Source: Prevotella sp. E15-22 (GTDB lineage: Bacteria; Bacteroidota; Bacteroidia; Bacteroidales; Bacteroidaceae). From it: a stretch of 64,000 bases of DNA. The stretch spans positions 1,798,001 through 1,862,000 of the forward strand of contig NZ_CP096247.1 of the NCBI RefSeq assembly GCF_023204875.1, read 5' to 3'. This document shows positions 8,691 to 18,714 of this stretch, piece after piece. The translations under genes and the position numbers were made by a program. The notes below the pieces were generated by a model. That model worked only from the letters and a program-made list of their open reading frames with translations, did not search any database and was not told the origin of the DNA. The first letter of the stretch is position 1. Each line of letters opens with the position of its first letter.

Positions 8691-9731
8691 ATGAAACAAA
8701 CAATCCTCGTCACAGGTGGCACCGGCTTCATTGGCAGCCACACCACCGTAGAACTGCAGGAAGCAGGTTATGAAGTAGTCATCATCGATAACCTCTCTAA
8801 TTCTAATGCCAATGTTGTTGATGGTATCGAGAAGATCACAGGAATCCGTCCTGCTTTCGAGCAAGTTGATTGTTGCGACTTCGAGGCCCTGGAAGGTGTG
8901 TTCAAGAAGTACCCCAAGATTGAGGGAATCATCCACTTTGCAGCCTCAAAGGCCGTAGGTGAGAGCGTCGAGAAGCCTCTACTCTACTATCGCAACAACC
9001 TTACCTCACTCATCAATCTTCTGGAGCTCATGCCAAAGTATGATGTCAAGGGTATTATTTTCTCATCAAGCTGCACCGTATATGGTCAGCCAGCACCTGA
9101 GAATCTACCTGTCACAGAGAATGCACCCATCCAGAAGGCCATGTCGCCTTACGGCAACACCAAGCAGGTGAACGAGGAGATCATTCAGGACTACATCCAC
9201 AGCGGTGCCCCCATTAAGAGCATCATCCTTCGTTATTTCAACCCCATCGGTGCCCACCCATCAGCACTCATCGGCGAATTGCCCAATGGTGTGCCCATGA
9301 ACCTTATTCCTTTCGTCACTCAGACTGCCATGGGCATTCGTCAGCAGTTGAAGATTTTTGGAAACGATTACAACACTCCCGATAAGACCTGTATCCGCGA
9401 CTATATCTATGTAGTTGATTTGGCTAAGGCTCACGTCAAGGCCATGGAGCGTGTACTCGACAAGCCTGAGTGCGAAGCTGTTGAGGTATTCAACATTGGT
9501 ACTGGTAAGGGATTGTCTACACTCGAGGTTGTTGAGGGCTTCGAAAAAGCTACAGGCGTAAAAGTTAACTGGACCTACGCTCCACGTCGTGAAGGCGATA
9601 TCGAGCAGGTTTGGGGTAATGTCGACAAAGCCAACAAGGTTCTTGGCTGGAAGGCAGAGACACCTACAGATGAGATCCTGCGTACAGCATGGCGCTGGCA
9701 AGAAAAACTGCGCGAGCGTGGTATTCAGTAA
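8691..9731 (+). CDS. galE: UDP-glucose 4-epimerase
   Basis: This NAD-dependent enzyme interconverts UDP-glucose and UDP-galactose for the Leloir pathway and surface polysaccharide synthesis. The Rossmann motif GGTGFIGSHTTVELQ is at residues 8-22. The substrate region SSSCTVYGQP and the catalytic YGNTK (YxxxK) lie near residues 123-155. YFNPIGAHPSALIGE is the family sugar-binding segment. The length of 346 residues is standard. It is a single-gene unit with its own promoter and a strong terminator that overlaps the end of the facing sigma-factor gene. Confidence 0.95.
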   Translation: MKQTILVTGGTGFIGSHTTVELQEAGYEVVIIDNLSNSNANVVDGIEKITGIRPAFEQVDCCDFEALEGVFKKYPKIEGIIHFAASKAVGESVEKPLLYYRNNLTSLINLLELMPKYDVKGIIFSSSCTVYGQPAPENLPVTENAPIQKAMSPYGNTKQVNEEIIQDYIHSGAPIKSIILRYFNPIGAHPSALIGELPNGVPMNLIPFVTQTAMGIRQQLKIFGNDYNTPDKTCIRDYIYVVDLAKAHVKAMERVLDKPECEAVEVFNIGTGKGLSTLEVVEGFEKATGVKVNWTYAPRREGDIEQVWGNVDKANKVLGWKAETPTDEILRTAWRWQEKLRERGIQ

Positions 9732-9740
9732 GAAAAGAAA

Positions 9741-9770
9741 AATAGCGATTAGGCTTTCCTAATCGCTATT
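9741..9770 (+). terminator. Bidirectional hairpin terminator between galE and the sigma factor
   Basis: A perfect 13-bp stem (9741-9753 with 9758-9770) closes a CTTT loop and is followed by a run of eight T on the plus strand. A-rich sequence on the other side gives a weaker T-tract for minus-strand transcripts. The left arm contains the TAA stop of the facing sigma-factor gene, so the stop codon is built into the hairpin. Confidence 0.9.
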
Positions 9771-10426
9771 TTTTTTCTCATGCGCCGTGTGGCACGATCT
9801 CGTATCTGGCGCACCCGTTCTCTTTTGAGTCCCATCTGTTCGCCAATTTCACTCATTGTCATTCTTTCCGTTCCAATGCCGTAATAAGATACGATTACAG
9901 CCTTTTCCCTATCATTCAGGTCCTCCAGCGCTTGTTCAATTGCTTCCGCAAGATTAGCATCATATACTCTCTGGTCGGCCATGGGCGAGTCTGAATTCAC
10001 CAATACAGACAACAGACTTACATTCGCCTTCGAGCCCAGTGGTGCATCCACCGACCGTGTCTGTCCATCACATGTACTCTCCACGCGCTGTTCCGAGCTC
10101 TCTTTGTCCAACGCTTTCTCTATCTGTCGTCTGATAAACACCACGGCATAGTTAACAAACCTAAGTCCCCTTGTGGCATCAAATTTCGTTGCAGCTTTCA
10201 TCAGACCCATGTTGCCTTCACTCACCAGGTCTTCCATACTCAGTCCTTTACCCTGATACTGGCGTGCTATCACCACAACAAACCTCAGATTCGCTTCTAT
10301 CAATTTATTCAGAGCCCTCTCATCCCCTTTCAGGACGCGGGCAGACAGGCGTGCTTCCTCCTCTTCAGTGAGTAACTGCTCACGCCCTATCTCGTCAAGA
10401 TATGTATTCAGTATTTTGTCTTCCAT
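9749..10426 (-). CDS. Small sigma-70 family RNA polymerase sigma factor (RpoD-like)
   Basis: The protein directs RNA polymerase to promoters. Its 225 residues hold region 1.2-like NTYLDEIGREQLLTEEEEA and region 2 with EANLRFVVVIARQYQGKGLSMEDLVSEGN. Region 2.4-like LRFVNYAVVFIRRQIE, a short divergent region 3 and region 4 with MTMSEIGEQMGLKRERVRQI follow. Region 1.1 is absent and it is about 60 residues shorter than the primary Bacteroidetes sigma factor, so it is probably an alternative factor of the RpoD group. Region 2.4 lacks the usual WWIR tryptophans (VVFIR instead), which suggests altered promoter melting. The ATG at 10426 is only four bases from a -7-like element. Confidence 0.88.
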   Translation of the reverse strand: MEDKILNTYLDEIGREQLLTEEEEARLSARVLKGDERALNKLIEANLRFVVVIARQYQGKGLSMEDLVSEGNMGLMKAATKFDATRGLRFVNYAVVFIRRQIEKALDKESSEQRVESTCDGQTRSVDAPLGSKANVSLLSVLVNSDSPMADQRVYDANLAEAIEQALEDLNDREKAVIVSYYGIGTERMTMSEIGEQMGLKRERVRQIRDRATRRMRKKIAIRKA

Positions 10427-10430
10427 GCCG

Positions 10431-10438
10431 CAAAGTTA
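10431..10438 (-). promoter_or_regulatory. -7-like element immediately upstream of the sigma factor
   Basis: The minus strand reads TAACTTTG. The element ends four bases before the ATG, so if used it would give a leaderless or nearly leaderless transcript. Confidence 0.45.
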
Positions 10439-10495
10439 GTGTAATTCGTGCGAACTACCAAATTTTATCAGTGGATTTTCCCAGGTGTCGTCCAT

Positions 10496-11416
10496 CTAAT
10501 CCATCTTAAAACGCACGACCAAAGGCAAGTGATCACTATATCCACGCTGATAACGCATTCCACGAAAAGTGCGTCGTGGTCGTTTCCCCCCATACGTCGG
10601 TTCCTCTTCCATCAGAAATGGGGCATCATTAATATAGGAATTATCTACCTTCGCAGCCAGACCAGGAGATACTAACACATGGTCAAGCGAATGCCATTCA
10701 CCTCGATAACGATAGTTTGCAGGTGCGCCATGAAGGCCACGAGCCCCTCGGGTCACATTTATAAGACCAGAATGACAAAGTAACTGTATAGAAGGACTGT
10801 CAGCATAGTCGTTAAAGTCGCCAGCAATCAAGACCTTGGACTGATCATTGATATGCGATAAAGCCTTTAGGATTATTTGACTTACTTGCAATCGGTAAGC
10901 CTGAGTCTCAAGTTCTCCACCATAACGACTAGGGGCATGAACAACAAAAACATGTAAGGTATCACCAGAAACACATTGTCCTTTCACATAGAGAACATCA
11001 CGTGTAGGACGCATATCATTCACCACTGGCACCTCCAAATAGTCATAGCATAAGGGACGGAAGCTATGCGGCTGATATAAGAAAGCCACATCAACGCCAC
11101 GGACATCCTTCGATTCCGTCATCAGGTATTGATACCCTGCATGACGGAGTAGAGATCTACGAGTCAAATCTCTGAGAACCGAATCATTTTCTACCTCTAC
11201 TAAAGCAACAATATCGGGTAAATCATCGGAACAGGACAAAATCTCCTGCCCAATATCATTCAATTTGTTCCAATATTTCGTTGGCGTCCAATGGCGTATA
11301 CCATCAGATAGAAATTCAGAATCCTCCTTTCCCACATCATGCTGAGTATCAAACAAATTTTCACAGTTCAACTCAACAAGCGTGAGAAAGGAGGATAGCA
11401 AAAGTGAAATAATCAC
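10496..11416 (-). CDS. Endonuclease/exonuclease/phosphatase family protein
   Basis: This is a metal-dependent phosphodiesterase or phosphatase of the EEP fold. The active-site signatures are LNCENLFD at the N-terminus, VALVEVEN (metal-binding Glu), GDFNDYADSP in the middle and a final SDHLPLVV. A short hydrophobic N-terminus suggests export or a signal peptide. Start is a GTG at 11416, because no ATG occurs early and the GTG follows the preceding stop by 12 bases. It is the last gene of a four-gene minus-strand operon. The substrate (nucleic acid, lipid head group or sugar phosphate) cannot be told from sequence. Confidence 0.85.
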   Translation of the reverse strand: MIISLLLSSFLTLVELNCENLFDTQHDVGKEDSEFLSDGIRHWTPTKYWNKLNDIGQEILSCSDDLPDIVALVEVENDSVLRDLTRRSLLRHAGYQYLMTESKDVRGVDVAFLYQPHSFRPLCYDYLEVPVVNDMRPTRDVLYVKGQCVSGDTLHVFVVHAPSRYGGELETQAYRLQVSQIILKALSHINDQSKVLIAGDFNDYADSPSIQLLCHSGLINVTRGARGLHGAPANYRYRGEWHSLDHVLVSPGLAAKVDNSYINDAPFLMEEEPTYGGKRPRRTFRGMRYQRGYSDHLPLVVRFKMD

Positions 11417-11428
11417 CTATAGTTATAT

Positions 11429-12982
11429 TTACTTAGTAACACGTTCAAGCCACTTAACCATACCGAACATGATAGCCATAGATATAACACAGACTACGAG
11501 GAACACTGTCCAGCAGATCCAAACAGGCCATTCATTATAGATAAGCGGACCTATCCACAGCAAGCCGTTACCCACGGCCGTAGCACCCAACCAAAGACCC
11601 TGACAGAGGCCCTGAAGATTTTTAGGAGCCACCTTTGATACAAATGACAAGCCCAGAGGCGAGATAAACAGCTCAGCTACAGTAAGGAAGAAATAAGTAA
11701 CGATGAGCACCCAAGGACCTGCCTTCAGGCCTGCCTTGGCAGAGTCAGCCAAAGCGGTAAATTCGTTGGCAGAGGGATAACCCTGTGTTGCAGAATAAAT
11801 AGCCAAGAACAAATAAGCAATACCTGCGATACCCATACCATAGGCAATCTTACGAGGCGTAGAGATGGCCTTGCCGCTCTTGGTGAGCTTAGCGAATATC
11901 CACATGATAATGGGCGTAAGGAAGATAACAAAGAATGGATTTACAGCCTGCCAAATCTCAGGAGCAATAGAGTCAGTTTGAACAAAGTCGCGTGCGAAGA
12001 ACGACAACGACTGACCATTCTGGTGGAAAGAGAACCAGAAGAATACAGCAATGCCAAGTACAGCGAACAAAGCGTACATGCGCTGCTTAATCTCCTTAGC
12101 CATAGCAAGCTTCTCCTCCTCCGTATAGTCAACAGAAGTTGTTGCTTCCTTCTTGCCTGGTGTGGGGAATAGATGTTTAGACCACAGGAAGATGCAAAGA
12201 GAGATGAGCATGGTGACCACAGAGGCAATGAACGAATAGTGGATGCCCGTATTGAAGATGTCAAGATACTGGGTGCAGAAAGCCGAAAGATCAGCAGTGT
12301 TGCCACCTACCTTAACCACCAACTCGTTGAGGTTGGTCAAATCATTATCAGTGATATTACCAGCAATATACGCGTGACACAACTTAGGCAGGTCCGCATT
12401 ATAAGTGAGTCCATGAACATTGAGCCACCAACTACGGAGAAGGGGCGCAATAAACGGAGCCACGAGGGCACCCACATTGATAAACACATAAAAGATCTGG
12501 AAACCAGCATCACGCTGACCCTGAGCCCATTTCAAGCGCTCTGGTCCTTCTTGTGCAGCCTTAGCTTCGAAGTTGTCGTACATCTGACCCACAATGGCCT
12601 GAAGGTTACCCTTGAAAAGACCGTTACCACAGGCGATAAGTGCCAGAGCGAAGATGGTGAACGGCAGGAGCCACGACATGTTGTCAGGAGTAGAGAGTAC
12701 AGGGATTGAAAGGAGCACATAGCCCAGAGCCATCACCACGAGACCCCAAGCAATGGTAGCCTTATAGTTCTGGGTACGGTCAGCGATGATACCTCCCACA
12801 AGACTCAACACATAGATAGCGGTAAGGAACATGGCTGCGATGAAGCCACTCTGTCCATCGGTCAAACCGAACTTTGAGCAGAGGAACAACGCCAGTACGG
12901 CGTTCATGATGTAATAGCCAAAGCGCTCGCCCATGTTACTGAGGGCAGCGAGCAATAGCCCTTTTGGATGGTTTTTAAACAT
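11429..12982 (-). CDS. POT family proton-dependent peptide transporter
   Basis: This inner-membrane symporter takes up di- and tripeptides with protons. The N-terminal SNMGERFGYYIMNAVL contains the POT ExERFxYY motif that handles proton coupling. GGIIADRTQNYKATIAWG matches the MFS loop 2-3 motif. About 14 hydrophobic segments are spread over 517 residues, with a soluble stretch around residues 195-245 in the middle, as in Bacteroidetes members. It lies in an operon 10 bases after the outer-membrane barrel gene, consistent with peptide scavenging. Confidence 0.92.
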   Translation of the reverse strand: MFKNHPKGLLLAALSNMGERFGYYIMNAVLALFLCSKFGLTDGQSGFIAAMFLTAIYVLSLVGGIIADRTQNYKATIAWGLVVMALGYVLLSIPVLSTPDNMSWLLPFTIFALALIACGNGLFKGNLQAIVGQMYDNFEAKAAQEGPERLKWAQGQRDAGFQIFYVFINVGALVAPFIAPLLRSWWLNVHGLTYNADLPKLCHAYIAGNITDNDLTNLNELVVKVGGNTADLSAFCTQYLDIFNTGIHYSFIASVVTMLISLCIFLWSKHLFPTPGKKEATTSVDYTEEEKLAMAKEIKQRMYALFAVLGIAVFFWFSFHQNGQSLSFFARDFVQTDSIAPEIWQAVNPFFVIFLTPIIMWIFAKLTKSGKAISTPRKIAYGMGIAGIAYLFLAIYSATQGYPSANEFTALADSAKAGLKAGPWVLIVTYFFLTVAELFISPLGLSFVSKVAPKNLQGLCQGLWLGATAVGNGLLWIGPLIYNEWPVWICWTVFLVVCVISMAIMFGMVKWLERVTK

Positions 12983-12992
12983 AATTTGTTAG

Positions 12993-13748
12993 TTATTTAA
13001 TTTTTGGGTTCTTACTGCGATGGATATCGAAGAGCCAGGTCATTTTGATGACAATATTCGATAGGTTGGAACGACCGAAATAGTCGCGTTTTGAATTGCC
13101 GAAGATATCGCCCAGACCATAGTAGTATCGGCCCTCCACTAGAAAATGTCCCAACTTGGGCACAGAGAGTTCAAGTCCCAGACCACCTGCGATGCCATAG
13201 TCCAAGCGGTGCTCTACAGACATACTATCTTGAGCCACGATCTTGGAAGTACGGTCAGTGAGGTTGGGTTGGGTAATGTCGAAAGAGGCAGAGGTCTTCT
13301 CGTTAAGGAAGTAGCCAACTTGAGGACCAGCCTGAGCAAAGAACTGAAGTCCACGGCGCTCACGTCCCCACCCCATACGGGCGAAAATAGGCACTTGAAG
13401 ATAAGTCATATCACGACGATAGGTCTCGGCCACCCCCGTAAGAGGATTGACCACAGGTTCATCGCCAGGCGTCAGGATACGCTCTTTCCATCCCAACTGA
13501 GCATAGTTAAACTCAGCCACGATAGCACAGATGCTTGAGAAATATTTCTCTGAAGTATAACGCAGGGTAAAACCGCCTGTGAGTCCAGTATGCTGGTCTT
13601 GAGGAACCTCTGGACTAAAGCCAACGCTACTCAACACATAGCCACCATTAACACCAATAGCGAGTTCATCGCGATGGTCACCCACCTGAGCTCCTGTCGT
13701 AAGTGTAAAAAAGAGGAGAAAAAAGAAAACAAGATGTCTGTGATTCAT
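12993..13748 (-). CDS. Outer-membrane beta-barrel protein (PorT-like)
   Basis: A signal peptide (MNHRHLVFFFLLFFTLTTGA) is followed by alternating hydrophobic strands of a small barrel such as LAIGVNGGYVLSSVGF, GLTGGFTLRYTSE and LQFFAQAGPQVGYFL. The strand LGHFLVEGRYYYGLGDIF is typical of the porin-like OMP superfamily. The 251 residues would form a barrel of 8-10 strands in the outer membrane. It is cotranscribed after the LysM protein gene (9-base gap) and before the peptide transporter. Specific cargo or partner is not visible. Confidence 0.8.
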   Translation of the reverse strand: MNHRHLVFFFLLFFTLTTGAQVGDHRDELAIGVNGGYVLSSVGFSPEVPQDQHTGLTGGFTLRYTSEKYFSSICAIVAEFNYAQLGWKERILTPGDEPVVNPLTGVAETYRRDMTYLQVPIFARMGWGRERRGLQFFAQAGPQVGYFLNEKTSASFDITQPNLTDRTSKIVAQDSMSVEHRLDYGIAGGLGLELSVPKLGHFLVEGRYYYGLGDIFGNSKRDYFGRSNLSNIVIKMTWLFDIHRSKNPKIK

Positions 13749-13757
13749 ATGCTCCTC

Positions 13758-15077
13758 TTAATAGTTGATCGTTTCAATGGTACGGTCGTCCTTATAATGA
13801 ACAAACATAAAGGCACGGTTCTGCAGTCCACCAGCACCAATACGTTCAAATTTCAATGGTGTCTGTACTGGTTGATAGCCAAAGCGTCCAGCGGCACCAT
13901 CGAACGACTTTCCATACTTATGGAGTCCACGCAGGAAGAACACAGCGTGGTCAAAGCCTGTGAGAGCAAAGCGAGGCAGAGCGTTGATCATGTCCTGACC
14001 AAAGTTCTGACGATAACGACGCTGAAGTTGCTCCGTCTGTGCTGATTGAAGATTGGTATAGAAAGGGGCTGGAATATAGACATTATACTTATGAAAGTTA
14101 TCTTTCTGATACTGCGTATACATCATCCACTCCGTATATCCGAACATTGAAATCTGGATATCAGGATTAGCAGCCTTAACAGCGCTGAGTCGACCGAAAG
14201 CAGAAAGAAGCTCTGGCGAACGAGCGGTATTGAGAATAACCAAGTTAGGCTGGTTCTTTACAAAAGCCGAAGCAAAATTGAGTTCAGACGACTTCAGACT
14301 GGTAATATTGTACTTAATATCACGCACCTCCAACTGACGACGATAGGTAGACGTGAAAGCGCCCTTAGTACTTGTCGTGTCGCCACAGTCGATAATGATG
14401 GGATGATAATCCTTGAACCACTCCACACAACGGCGAGCAGTCGTCTCTACCTGATCATTAGGCACCTGATAAACCTGAAACAAATTACGGTTAGTGTAGA
14501 TCTCAGGAGCATGGATAGAGAAAGGAATAACGAGACGTATGTCGTTCTTGGCAGCAAAAGTTGCCATCGGCTCCACCTGTTTAGAATAAAGCGGGCCAAT
14601 GAGAATGTCACACTGGGCAGCGGCAGGATCGGCCAGAAGGGCGCGCACGTCGCCATCCTCAGGCAGGTTCCATGCATGAACATCAACAGATATTCCCTCA
14701 CGTTTCAGCGAGTCACAAGCCATGAGAACACCCCTATAGTACTCCACCATACGCTTACCATCGTTATTGTTTTTATGCAAAGGCAGCATAACACCCAAAC
14801 GAATGACATTTGAAGAAGTTGGCGCAACAGAAGAGGATACTGAGGACGCACTAACAGGAATCGTAATGACGGCACCTTTCTTAAGCTGATAGTCAGGCTG
14901 CTCCATACCAGGATTAGCCTGAACCAGTTCCTCCACGGTGATACCATACATACGGGCAATGCCATACATGGTCTCTTTCTTCTTTACCTCGTGGGTGACC
15001 TTCGTCTGAGCCAGAGCCAACACAGGCATCAACAAGGCCAAGGTGCATATCAGAAAATATCTTAATAAATGTCTCAT
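13758..15077 (-). CDS. LysM domain protein with periplasmic-binding-protein-like domain
   Basis: The ATG at 15077 gives a signal peptide (MRHLLRYFLICTLALLMPVL). A LysM peptidoglycan-binding domain follows at about residues 25-75 (VKKKETMYGIARMYGITVEE). After a serine-rich linker comes a domain of type 1 periplasmic-binding fold (IRLGVMLPLHKNNNDGKRM, DILIGPLYSKQVEPMATF, FGYTEWMMY). Such Bacteroidetes proteins are thought to sit at the cell wall, but their ligand is unknown. Twenty more in-frame residues upstream are not needed and would cross the promoter. It is the first gene of a four-gene operon. Confidence 0.85.
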   Translation of the reverse strand: MRHLLRYFLICTLALLMPVLALAQTKVTHEVKKKETMYGIARMYGITVEELVQANPGMEQPDYQLKKGAVITIPVSASSVSSSVAPTSSNVIRLGVMLPLHKNNNDGKRMVEYYRGVLMACDSLKREGISVDVHAWNLPEDGDVRALLADPAAAQCDILIGPLYSKQVEPMATFAAKNDIRLVIPFSIHAPEIYTNRNLFQVYQVPNDQVETTARRCVEWFKDYHPIIIDCGDTTSTKGAFTSTYRRQLEVRDIKYNITSLKSSELNFASAFVKNQPNLVILNTARSPELLSAFGRLSAVKAANPDIQISMFGYTEWMMYTQYQKDNFHKYNVYIPAPFYTNLQSAQTEQLQRRYRQNFGQDMINALPRFALTGFDHAVFFLRGLHKYGKSFDGAAGRFGYQPVQTPLKFERIGAGGLQNRAFMFVHYKDDRTIETINY

Positions 15078-15103
15078 AATCTCATTTTTTCGGTTTTCGC
15101 CGA

Positions 15104-15111
15104 CAAAAGTA
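15104..15111 (-). promoter_or_regulatory. -7 element of the LysM operon
   Basis: The minus strand reads TACTTTTG. It lies 27 bases upstream of the ATG and 13 bases from the oppositely oriented -7 element at 15125, so the two divergent promoters overlap. Confidence 0.6.
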
Positions 15112-15124
15112 CAAAATAAATTCG

Positions 15125-15132
15125 TAACTTTG
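15125..15132 (+). promoter_or_regulatory. -7 element of the T9SS-cargo gene and uvrA
   Basis: TAACTTTG lies 20 bases before the ATG at 15153 and is divergent from, and overlapping with, the LysM operon promoter. Confidence 0.65.
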
Positions 15133-15152
15133 CCCACAAAATAGAAAGAATT

Positions 15153-15845
15153 ATGAAAAAGAAGATAATCTTGTCGTTCGGAATGCTGTTTTTGACATTT
15201 ATGACAGCATCAGCACAGACAATAAGTCCCAAGGCTATCTATACAGATAGCACAGGCGTGGTAAACGAAGTAACAAGCATTGACAACGGACAGGCACCAT
15301 TGGAGGTTAGTTTCAGGGCTAACCCCTCAGGACTTGGTGCCCATACAGCATCATACGAATGGCACTTCCGCCGCGATTTGGGCAACAACAAACTGGAGGA
15401 AATGTTTGTGCGCTACGAAGAGGACACACAATACACCTTTACAGAGTCGGGCACCTACTCCATCCTTCTGAAAGCGACTTTGGACGACGAATCAGAGATA
15501 AATCCCGATAGTATCAAGATTGTCATCTCAGACAGTTGGCTGGAGTTTCCAAACGCATTTACACCCAACGGCGACGGACTGAACGATACTTATCATGCCA
15601 AACCTGGCTACAGAAGCATCGTATCGTTCCAAGCCACCATCATCAACCGATGGGGCCAGAAGCTGTTCACATGGAACGACCCTGCAAAAGGATGGGACGG
15701 CACCTATCATGGCTCTAAATGCAAAGAGGGCGTGTACTTCGTCATCGTTAAGGCACGTGGTGCCGACGGCCGTGAATATAACATTAGAAAAGACGTGAAT
15801 CTATTAAGACATTATTCTGAGGGAGGAAGCACAAGTGGCAAATAA
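15153..15845 (+). CDS. Secreted protein with PKD-like domain and type B T9SS (gliding-associated) C-terminal domain
   Basis: A signal peptide (MKKKIILSFGMLFLTFMTASAQ) precedes a PKD-like domain (YEWHFRRDLGN, YTFTESGTYSILLKA). A C-terminal domain follows with FPNAFTPNGDGLNDTYH, INRWGQKLFTW, WDGTYHGSKCKEGVYFVIV, the pattern of the gliding-motility-associated (CHU_C, type B) domain. This domain routes cargo through the type IX secretion system to the cell surface. The 230 residues leave little beyond the PKD module, so it may be a structural or adhesive surface protein. The 3' end overlaps the start of uvrA by 11 bases. Confidence 0.87.
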   Translation: MKKKIILSFGMLFLTFMTASAQTISPKAIYTDSTGVVNEVTSIDNGQAPLEVSFRANPSGLGAHTASYEWHFRRDLGNNKLEEMFVRYEEDTQYTFTESGTYSILLKATLDDESEINPDSIKIVISDSWLEFPNAFTPNGDGLNDTYHAKPGYRSIVSFQATIINRWGQKLFTWNDPAKGWDGTYHGSKCKEGVYFVIVKARGADGREYNIRKDVNLLRHYSEGGSTSGK

Positions 15846-18714
15846 CGAAGGCGAAAAGATTTGCGTCTATGGCGCACGTGTGCACAATCTGAAAAACATT
15901 GATGTGGTGATTCCTCGAGGATCACTGACTGTGATTACAGGACTGAGCGGTAGTGGTAAGTCATCACTGGCCTTCGACACGATTTTCGCCGAGGGACAGC
16001 GACGTTATATAGAGACGTTCTCGGCCTATGCGCGCAATTTCCTAGGCGGCATGGAGCGCCCTGACGTTGACAAGATTACGGGTCTGTCGCCAGTCATCAG
16101 CATCGAACAGAAAACCACCAACAAAAACCCACGCTCAACGGTTGGCACCACCACCGAGATTTACGATTACTTGCGACTGCTTTTTGCACGTGCTGGTAAA
16201 GCCTACAGTTATGTAACGGGCGAAGAGATGGTGAAATACACAGAGGAGCGCGTGATCGAGATGATACAGACGGACTATGCCGGCAGGAAAATTTTCATCT
16301 TGGCACCTGTAGTCAGAAACCGTAAGGGTCACTATCGCGAACTGTTCGAGAGTATGCGACGCAAAGGTTACCTGACAATGCGTGTGGATGGCGAGGTGCA
16401 GGAAATTCGACAAGGCATGAAGGTTGATCGCTACAAGAACCACGATATCGAGGTCGTGATTGATAAGTTAAGCCTTCCTGCAACTATAGAACCGGAAAGT
16501 ATTGATAAAGAACGTCTTAAGAAGAGTGTTGAGATAGCCATGAAGCAAGGCGACGGTCTCATCATGATTCTGGATAAGGATACGAACGAGGTAAAACACT
16601 TCTCCAAGAGACTGATGTGTCCCACATCGGGCATTGCCTATAGCGACCCTGCCCCCAATGTCTTCTCGTTCAACTCTCCCCAAGGCGCCTGTCAGCGATG
16701 CAAAGGTCTGGGTGTGGTCAGCGAGATCGACCTGAGCAAAGTCATTCCCAATCCCAAGGCAAACATCCGCGAGGGTGGCATCGTACCCTTGGGAAAATAT
16801 AAAAACCAACTCATCTTCTGGCAGGTTGAGGCCATCCTTAAGAAATATGATCTGACGCTGACAACACCCATTGACGAGATTCCAGACGAGGCCATGAACG
16901 AAATTCTGTATGGTGCATTAGAGAACGTGCGCATTGACAAGGAACTGGTTCACACCTCAAGCGACTATTTCGTGACCTTCGATGGCGTGATAAAATATCT
17001 GCGCGACATCATGGAGAGCGATGAGACTGCCAACGGACAGAAATGGGCCGAGCAGTTCCTTGAGGACTGTGAATGTCCTGAATGTCATGGTCAGCGACTG
17101 AATCGCGAGGCCTTATCGTATCGCATCTGGGACAAGAACATTGCTGAGTTGTGCGCCATGGACATCAGCGAACTGCGCGAATGGCTCGACAAGGTAGAGG
17201 ATCACCTCGACAAACAACAAAAGCAGATTGCCACAGAGATTCTCAAAGAGATTCGCACACGCGTAGACTTCCTATTAGAGGTAGGCCTGGACTACCTGTC
17301 TCTTAACAGACAGTCAGCCTCTCTTTCTGGTGGTGAGAGTCAACGCATCCGACTGGCCACACAGATTGGCTCGCAACTGGTAAACGTACTATATATCCTC
17401 GACGAGCCTTCCATCGGCTTGCACCAGCGCGACAACGAACGACTCATTCGCTCGCTGAAGGAACTGCGCGACCTGGGTAATACAGTGATTGTCGTGGAAC
17501 ACGACAGAGACATGATGCTGGCAGCCGACTATATTGTTGACATTGGTCCAAGGGCAGGACGAAAAGGTGGCGAGGTGGTATTCCAAGGCACACCTGCAGA
17601 GCTGCTGAAGACCAACACCCTGACAGCGCAATACCTGAATCGTAGTCTGAAGACAGATATTGCCAGCGAGAACAGCACCACCAGAAGAGCAGGCAACGGC
17701 AAGAGTATCACCATTCACGGAGCCAGTGGCAATAACCTGAAGCATATTGATGCATCGTTCCCTCTGGGAAAACTCATCGTAGTGACAGGCGTATCCGGCT
17801 CTGGCAAGTCGACCCTCATCAACGAAACCCTGCAACCCATCCTATCGCACCATTTCTATCGCTCATTACATCGTCCCATGCCCTACGAGAGCATTGACGG
17901 CATCGAGCATATCGACAAGGTGGTGAACGTAGACCAGAGTCCATTGGGACGCACGCCACGCTCAAACCCTGCCACATATACAGGTGTCTTCTCAGACATC
18001 CGTTCACTGTTCGTGGAACTGCCTGAGGCAAAGATTCGTGGCTATAAGCCAGGCCGCTTCTCGTTCAACGTAAAGGGAGGCCGATGTGAAACCTGCGGAG
18101 GTAATGGCTATAAGACCATCGAGATGAACTTCCTGCCCGACATTCAGGTTCCTTGTGAGGAATGTCATGGCAAACGCTATAATCGCGAGACCTTGGAGGT
18201 GAGATACAAGGGAAAATCTATTGCCGACGTTCTCGATATGACTATCAACCAAGCTGTTGAGTTCTTTGAGAACGTGCCCGATATTCTGAGGAAGATCAAG
18301 ACTATTCAGGACGTAGGACTGGGATACATCAAACTGGGACAGCCCTCCACCACCCTTTCTGGTGGCGAGAGTCAGCGTGTAAAACTGGCCACAGAACTGT
18401 CAAAGCGCGATACTGGTCGCACATTGTATATCCTCGACGAGCCCACCACTGGTTTGCACTTCGACGACATCCGTATCCTGATGCAGGTGATTCACAAATT
18501 GGTGGATCGTGGCAACACGGTCATCATCATCGAGCACAACCTCGACGTCATCGCCCAGGCCGACCATATCATCGACATGGGACCAGAGGGCGGACGCAAT
18601 GGGGGCACCATCCTCTGCGAAGGCACACCTGAGGAAGTAGCAAAGAGTCTTAAGGGTTATACGCCCAGATTCCTGAAGCAGGAATTAGAAGAGGCTTCCA
18701 ATCTGAAACACTAA
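15835..18714 (+). CDS. uvrA: Excinuclease ABC subunit A
   Basis: UvrA detects bulky DNA damage with UvrB in nucleotide excision repair. Two ABC ATPase modules are present. The first Walker A is [14 protein letters not shown] near residue 38 and the second is [14 protein letters not shown] in the C-terminal half. Signature motifs [12 protein letters not shown] and [12 protein letters not shown] are each followed by an LDEP Walker B. The C-terminal zinc module (CETCGGNGY to CEECHGKRY) is intact, while the N-terminal one has lost one cysteine (CPTSG). The start is a GTG at 15835 overlapping the upstream gene. The last 30 bases overlap the facing feoAB gene. Confidence 0.96.
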   Translation: MANNEGEKICVYGARVHNLKNIDVVIPRGSLTVITGLSGSGKSSLAFDTIFAEGQRRYIETFSAYARNFLGGMERPDVDKITGLSPVISIEQKTTNKNPRSTVGTTTEIYDYLRLLFARAGKAYSYVTGEEMVKYTEERVIEMIQTDYAGRKIFILAPVVRNRKGHYRELFESMRRKGYLTMRVDGEVQEIRQGMKVDRYKNHDIEVVIDKLSLPATIEPESIDKERLKKSVEIAMKQGDGLIMILDKDTNEVKHFSKRLMCPTSGIAYSDPAPNVFSFNSPQGACQRCKGLGVVSEIDLSKVIPNPKANIREGGIVPLGKYKNQLIFWQVEAILKKYDLTLTTPIDEIPDEAMNEILYGALENVRIDKELVHTSSDYFVTFDGVIKYLRDIMESDETANGQKWAEQFLEDCECPECHGQRLNREALSYRIWDKNIAELCAMDISELREWLDKVEDHLDKQQKQIATEILKEIRTRVDFLLEVGLDYLSLNRQSASLSGGESQRIRLATQIGSQLVNVLYILDEPSIGLHQRDNERLIRSLKELRDLGNTVIVVEHDRDMMLAADYIVDIGPRAGRKGGEVVFQGTPAELLKTNTLTAQYLNRSLKTDIASENSTTRRAGNGKSITIHGASGNNLKHIDASFPLGKLIVVTGVSGSGKSTLINETLQPILSHHFYRSLHRPMPYESIDGIEHIDKVVNVDQSPLGRTPRSNPATYTGVFSDIRSLFVELPEAKIRGYKPGRFSFNVKGGRCETCGGNGYKTIEMNFLPDIQVPCEECHGKRYNRETLEVRYKGKSIADVLDMTINQAVEFFENVPDILRKIKTIQDVGLGYIKLGQPSTTLSGGESQRVKLATELSKRDTGRTLYILDEPTTGLHFDDIRILMQVIHKLVDRGNTVIIIEHNLDVIAQADHIIDMGPEGGRNGGTILCEGTPEEVAKSLKGYTPRFLKQELEEASNLKH

